The notes below the pieces were generated by a model. It was not told where the DNA came from and did not search any database. It worked only from the letters and a program-made list of their open reading frames with translations. A DNA stretch of 64,000 nucleotides from Bacillota bacterium. Its GTDB lineage: Bacteria > Bacillota_I > Bacilli_A > RF39 > UBA660. Below, in pieces: positions 62,518 to 64,000 of the stretch. The position numbers were made by a program, and so were the translations under genes. The DNA lies in contig QAMK01000019.1 in assembly GCA_003149915.1 (NCBI GenBank), forward strand, positions 1-64,000, given 5' to 3'. Each line of letters starts with the position of its first letter. Position 1 is the stretch's first letter.

Positions 62518-62849
62518 ATGCTGAATCAAATCGTTTTAGTAGGAAGATTAGTCAAAGATCCGGTTTTAAAAGAAACAGAACAAGGAAAAAACGTTCGTTT
62601 ATCACTCTTGCCATTCCTCGTAGTTTTAAGAACGCAGAAGGATCTTACGATACCGATTTTATCGATTGTATCTTATGGGATGGAATTGCTAAAAACACTG
62701 CTGAATACTGTAAAAAGGGCGATGTCATCGGAGTTAAAGGAAGGCTTCAGAGTAGAAAGTACGAAATGGATAATACCACTAAGTTCGTCATCGAAGTCAT
62801 TGCCGAAAAAGTAACATTTTTAACGAGTCATAAAGAAGCGGATGAATAA
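62518..62849 (+). pseudogene. ssb: Single-stranded DNA-binding protein with frameshift
   Basis: SSB protects single-stranded DNA. The first 25 residues (MLNQIVLVGRLVKDPVLKE) are in one frame and the rest (FITLAIPRSFKN through EVIAEKVTFL) in the -1 frame. Joining them at GGAAAAAAC near 62587 gives a full-length OB fold of about 110 residues without gaps but with no long C-terminal tail. The junction A AAA AAC is a classical slippery heptamer and also an A-run. It may be a one-base loss, a read error, or true frameshifting. AAAGGAGG precedes the ATG, so translation starts well. It is likely an extra SSB. Confidence 0.75.
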
Positions 62850-62949
62850 TCTGCTTTTTTGATAAAACTTTCTAATTAGTTAACTTTCGTCTTTCTTTTT
62901 ACGTATTTTTTTATAATAATTGTACATTCTATCAGTAGTGAGGTGGTAT

Positions 62950-63300
62950 ATGCTACTATTTGCCAAAAGAATCAGAGAATTGAGAAAAAGTAACGGTTTA
63001 ACACAAGAAGAACTTGGCAAACTGGTGAATATCAGTAAGGTAAGCATATCTTTTTACGAAAGTGGAGCCAGAATGCCATCTCTCGATACGTTAACAGCAC
63101 TTTGTGATGTTTTCAAAGTCGATTTAGAATATTTACTTGGACAAGATAACTATGTGGTAGAAGAAAGTAAAAAAGAATATGGAATTACAATGTCCAATGA
63201 AGAAATTCGTATCATTGAAGAATTACGAAAACATCCAAAATTATATAATCGTCTGATTGAAAATCCAGAACGAATGATAAATTCTTTAGATAAGAGATGA
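62950..63300 (+). CDS. XRE-family HTH regulator with C-terminal helix domain
   Basis: A 116-residue protein: Cro/C1 HTH (RIRELRKSNGLTQEELGKL, recognition near SKVSISFYESG), then a helical tail with IRIIEELRKHPKLYNRLIEN. The outline recalls SinR/SlrR- and phage-repressor-type proteins, but the tail does not allow a firm choice. AGGTGG sets the ATG at 62950. Confidence 0.85.
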   Translation: MLLFAKRIRELRKSNGLTQEELGKLVNISKVSISFYESGARMPSLDTLTALCDVFKVDLEYLLGQDNYVVEESKKEYGITMSNEEIRIIEELRKHPKLYNRLIENPERMINSLDKR

Positions 63301-63319
63301 CACTCTTATCTTTTTTTTC
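63289..63319 (+). terminator. Terminator of XRE regulator
   Basis: GATAAGAG/CTCTTATC hairpin followed by nine T; the stop codon is in the loop. Confidence 0.8.
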
Positions 63320-63344
63320 AACTGTAAAGTCATACGGTTTGCTC

Positions 63345-63373
63345 TTTATAAAACTTTAAATTTAGATTATAAT
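63345..63373 (+). promoter_or_regulatory. Promoter of the nucleoside phosphorylase gene
   Basis: TTTATA at 63345-63350, 17-bp spacer, TATAAT at 63368-63373, followed by a GGAGG ribosome site. Confidence 0.6.
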
Positions 63374-63407
63374 AATAATGGAATAAAATAATTGGAGGTG
63401 AAGCGAT

Positions 63408-64000
63408 ATGGGTAGATTCAATATCAATATGGTAGATGTAATCCAAAATAAGAAAAATCGTTTGGATTTATCACGCGATGAATTAGAATATGCATTTAAT
63501 GGCTTTTTAAAGGGTGATATTCCAGATTATCAAATGAGTGCACTATTAATGGCAATCTGTATCAATGGTATGACAGAACGAGAGACACTGGACTTGACGG
63601 ACGTTTTTATCAAAAGTGGCAATACACTTGACTTAAGTTCAATCAAAGGATTTAAAATCGACAAACACTCAACGGGCGGTGTCGGTGATAAAACGACGTT
63701 AGTCGTCGGATCTATTGTAGCATCCCTTGGTGGGAAAGTTGCTAAAATGAGTGGACGAGGCCTAGGAATTACCGGTGGAACCATCGATAAACTAGAAAGT
63801 ATCCCAGGATTTAAGACGTCACTTACCAAAGAAGAATTTATCAAACAAGTCGATGAAATCGGTTTTGCTGTAACTAGTCAAACGGACGACTTAGTTCCGA
63901 TGGATAAAAAAGTGTATGCCCTAAGAGATGTAACTGGAACGACAGAGTCTTTACCATTAATTGCTAGTTCCATTATGTCTAAAAAAATTGCCGGTGGTGC
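63408..64000 (+). CDS. pdp: Pyrimidine-nucleoside phosphorylase, 5' part
   Basis: Phosphorolysis of thymidine/uridine to base and sugar phosphate. The 197 residues seen include MVDVIQNKK, KHSTGGVGDKTTLVV near 84 and the family signature SGRGLGITGGTIDKLE near 112. The start at 63408 follows GGAGG by about eight bases. The gene runs off the window; about 435 residues would be expected in total. Confidence 0.95.
   Translation, partial: MGRFNINMVDVIQNKKNRLDLSRDELEYAFNGFLKGDIPDYQMSALLMAICINGMTERETLDLTDVFIKSGNTLDLSSIKGFKIDKHSTGGVGDKTTLVVGSIVASLGGKVAKMSGRGLGITGGTIDKLESIPGFKTSLTKEEFIKQVDEIGFAVTSQTDDLVPMDKKVYALRDVTGTTESLPLIASSIMSKKIAGG

Noticed and set aside
1-64000. CRISPR arrays, tRNA genes, rRNA genes, transposases and prophage genes
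   Set aside because: No regularly spaced identical repeats, no cloverleaf with a T-loop, no rRNA core sequence, and no transposase or phage structural protein were seen.

Overview
The window looks like a chromosome segment from a low-G+C, endospore-forming member of the Bacillota (Bacilli). It is AT-rich, with strong AGGAGG-type ribosome sites and dense gene packing. Bacillus-type neighbourhoods are present: gpsB next to a type B RNase P RNA, rodZ-like/pgsA/recA/rny, recU/class A PBP, and ftsY/ylxM/ffh. Sporulation is supported by spoIVA, spoVIF, a CotD-like coat gene and two tiny YjcZ-like genes, some behind sigma-E/sigma-K-like promoters. I cannot name the species; an uncultured gut Bacilli or Tenericutes-like lineage is only a guess.

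Layout. 1-2830: a broken Fic remnant, a hypothetical gene, der, a small SHOCT-like gene and spoVIF. 2865-24357: the accessory heart of the window. It encodes a 2664-residue surface protein (GLUG-like start, Cys motifs, about 22 YGG beta-helix repeats interrupted by a CBM2-like module), seven small SipW-dependent/TasA-like exported proteins, two apparently active signal peptidases of the SipW type, a third that has lost its catalytic residues, a membrane-anchored McrB-type AAA+ ATPase with a nuclease-less DUF2357 partner, and three cytoplasmic helical proteins. 24379-30141: spoIVA, an XRE regulator with a leader terminator, pyrG with a leader terminator, a large membrane protein and HU. 30186-37856: cca, dnaD, nth, a kinase-like gene, class A PBP and recU. 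37943-44869: a Spo0A-box-like array, small and unknown genes, gpsB, rnpB, rodZ-like, pgsA, recA and rny. 44972-50514: three tandem unknown genes (two clear paralogues), RNase J and a second kinase-like gene. 50637-55318: ftsY, ylxM, a HerA-like ATPase and ffh. 55392-64000: spore-coat and YjcZ-like genes, rpoZ, recX, prsA, unknown genes, a cysteine desulfurase, a frameshifted ssb, an XRE regulator and the start of a pyrimidine-nucleoside phosphorylase.

The main hypothesis is that 2865-24357 is a biofilm-matrix or surface-fibre locus related in logic to Bacillus tapA-sipW-tasA but much larger. SipW-type peptidases would mature the TasA-like subunits, the giant adhesin could bind polysaccharide, and the membrane McrB/DUF2357 pair would be a repurposed motor coupled to export or assembly. 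Four TGTCNAAT boxes, resembling Spo0A sites and spaced 11-12 bp, lie just upstream of a promoter for two TasA-like genes. A perfect Spo0A-box heptamer sits in the promoter of the giant gene. A second array (four boxes at 20-22 bp) lies at 37943-38011. This suggests one sporulation/matrix regulator controls the locus. All regulatory and functional claims here are inferences from sequence motifs.
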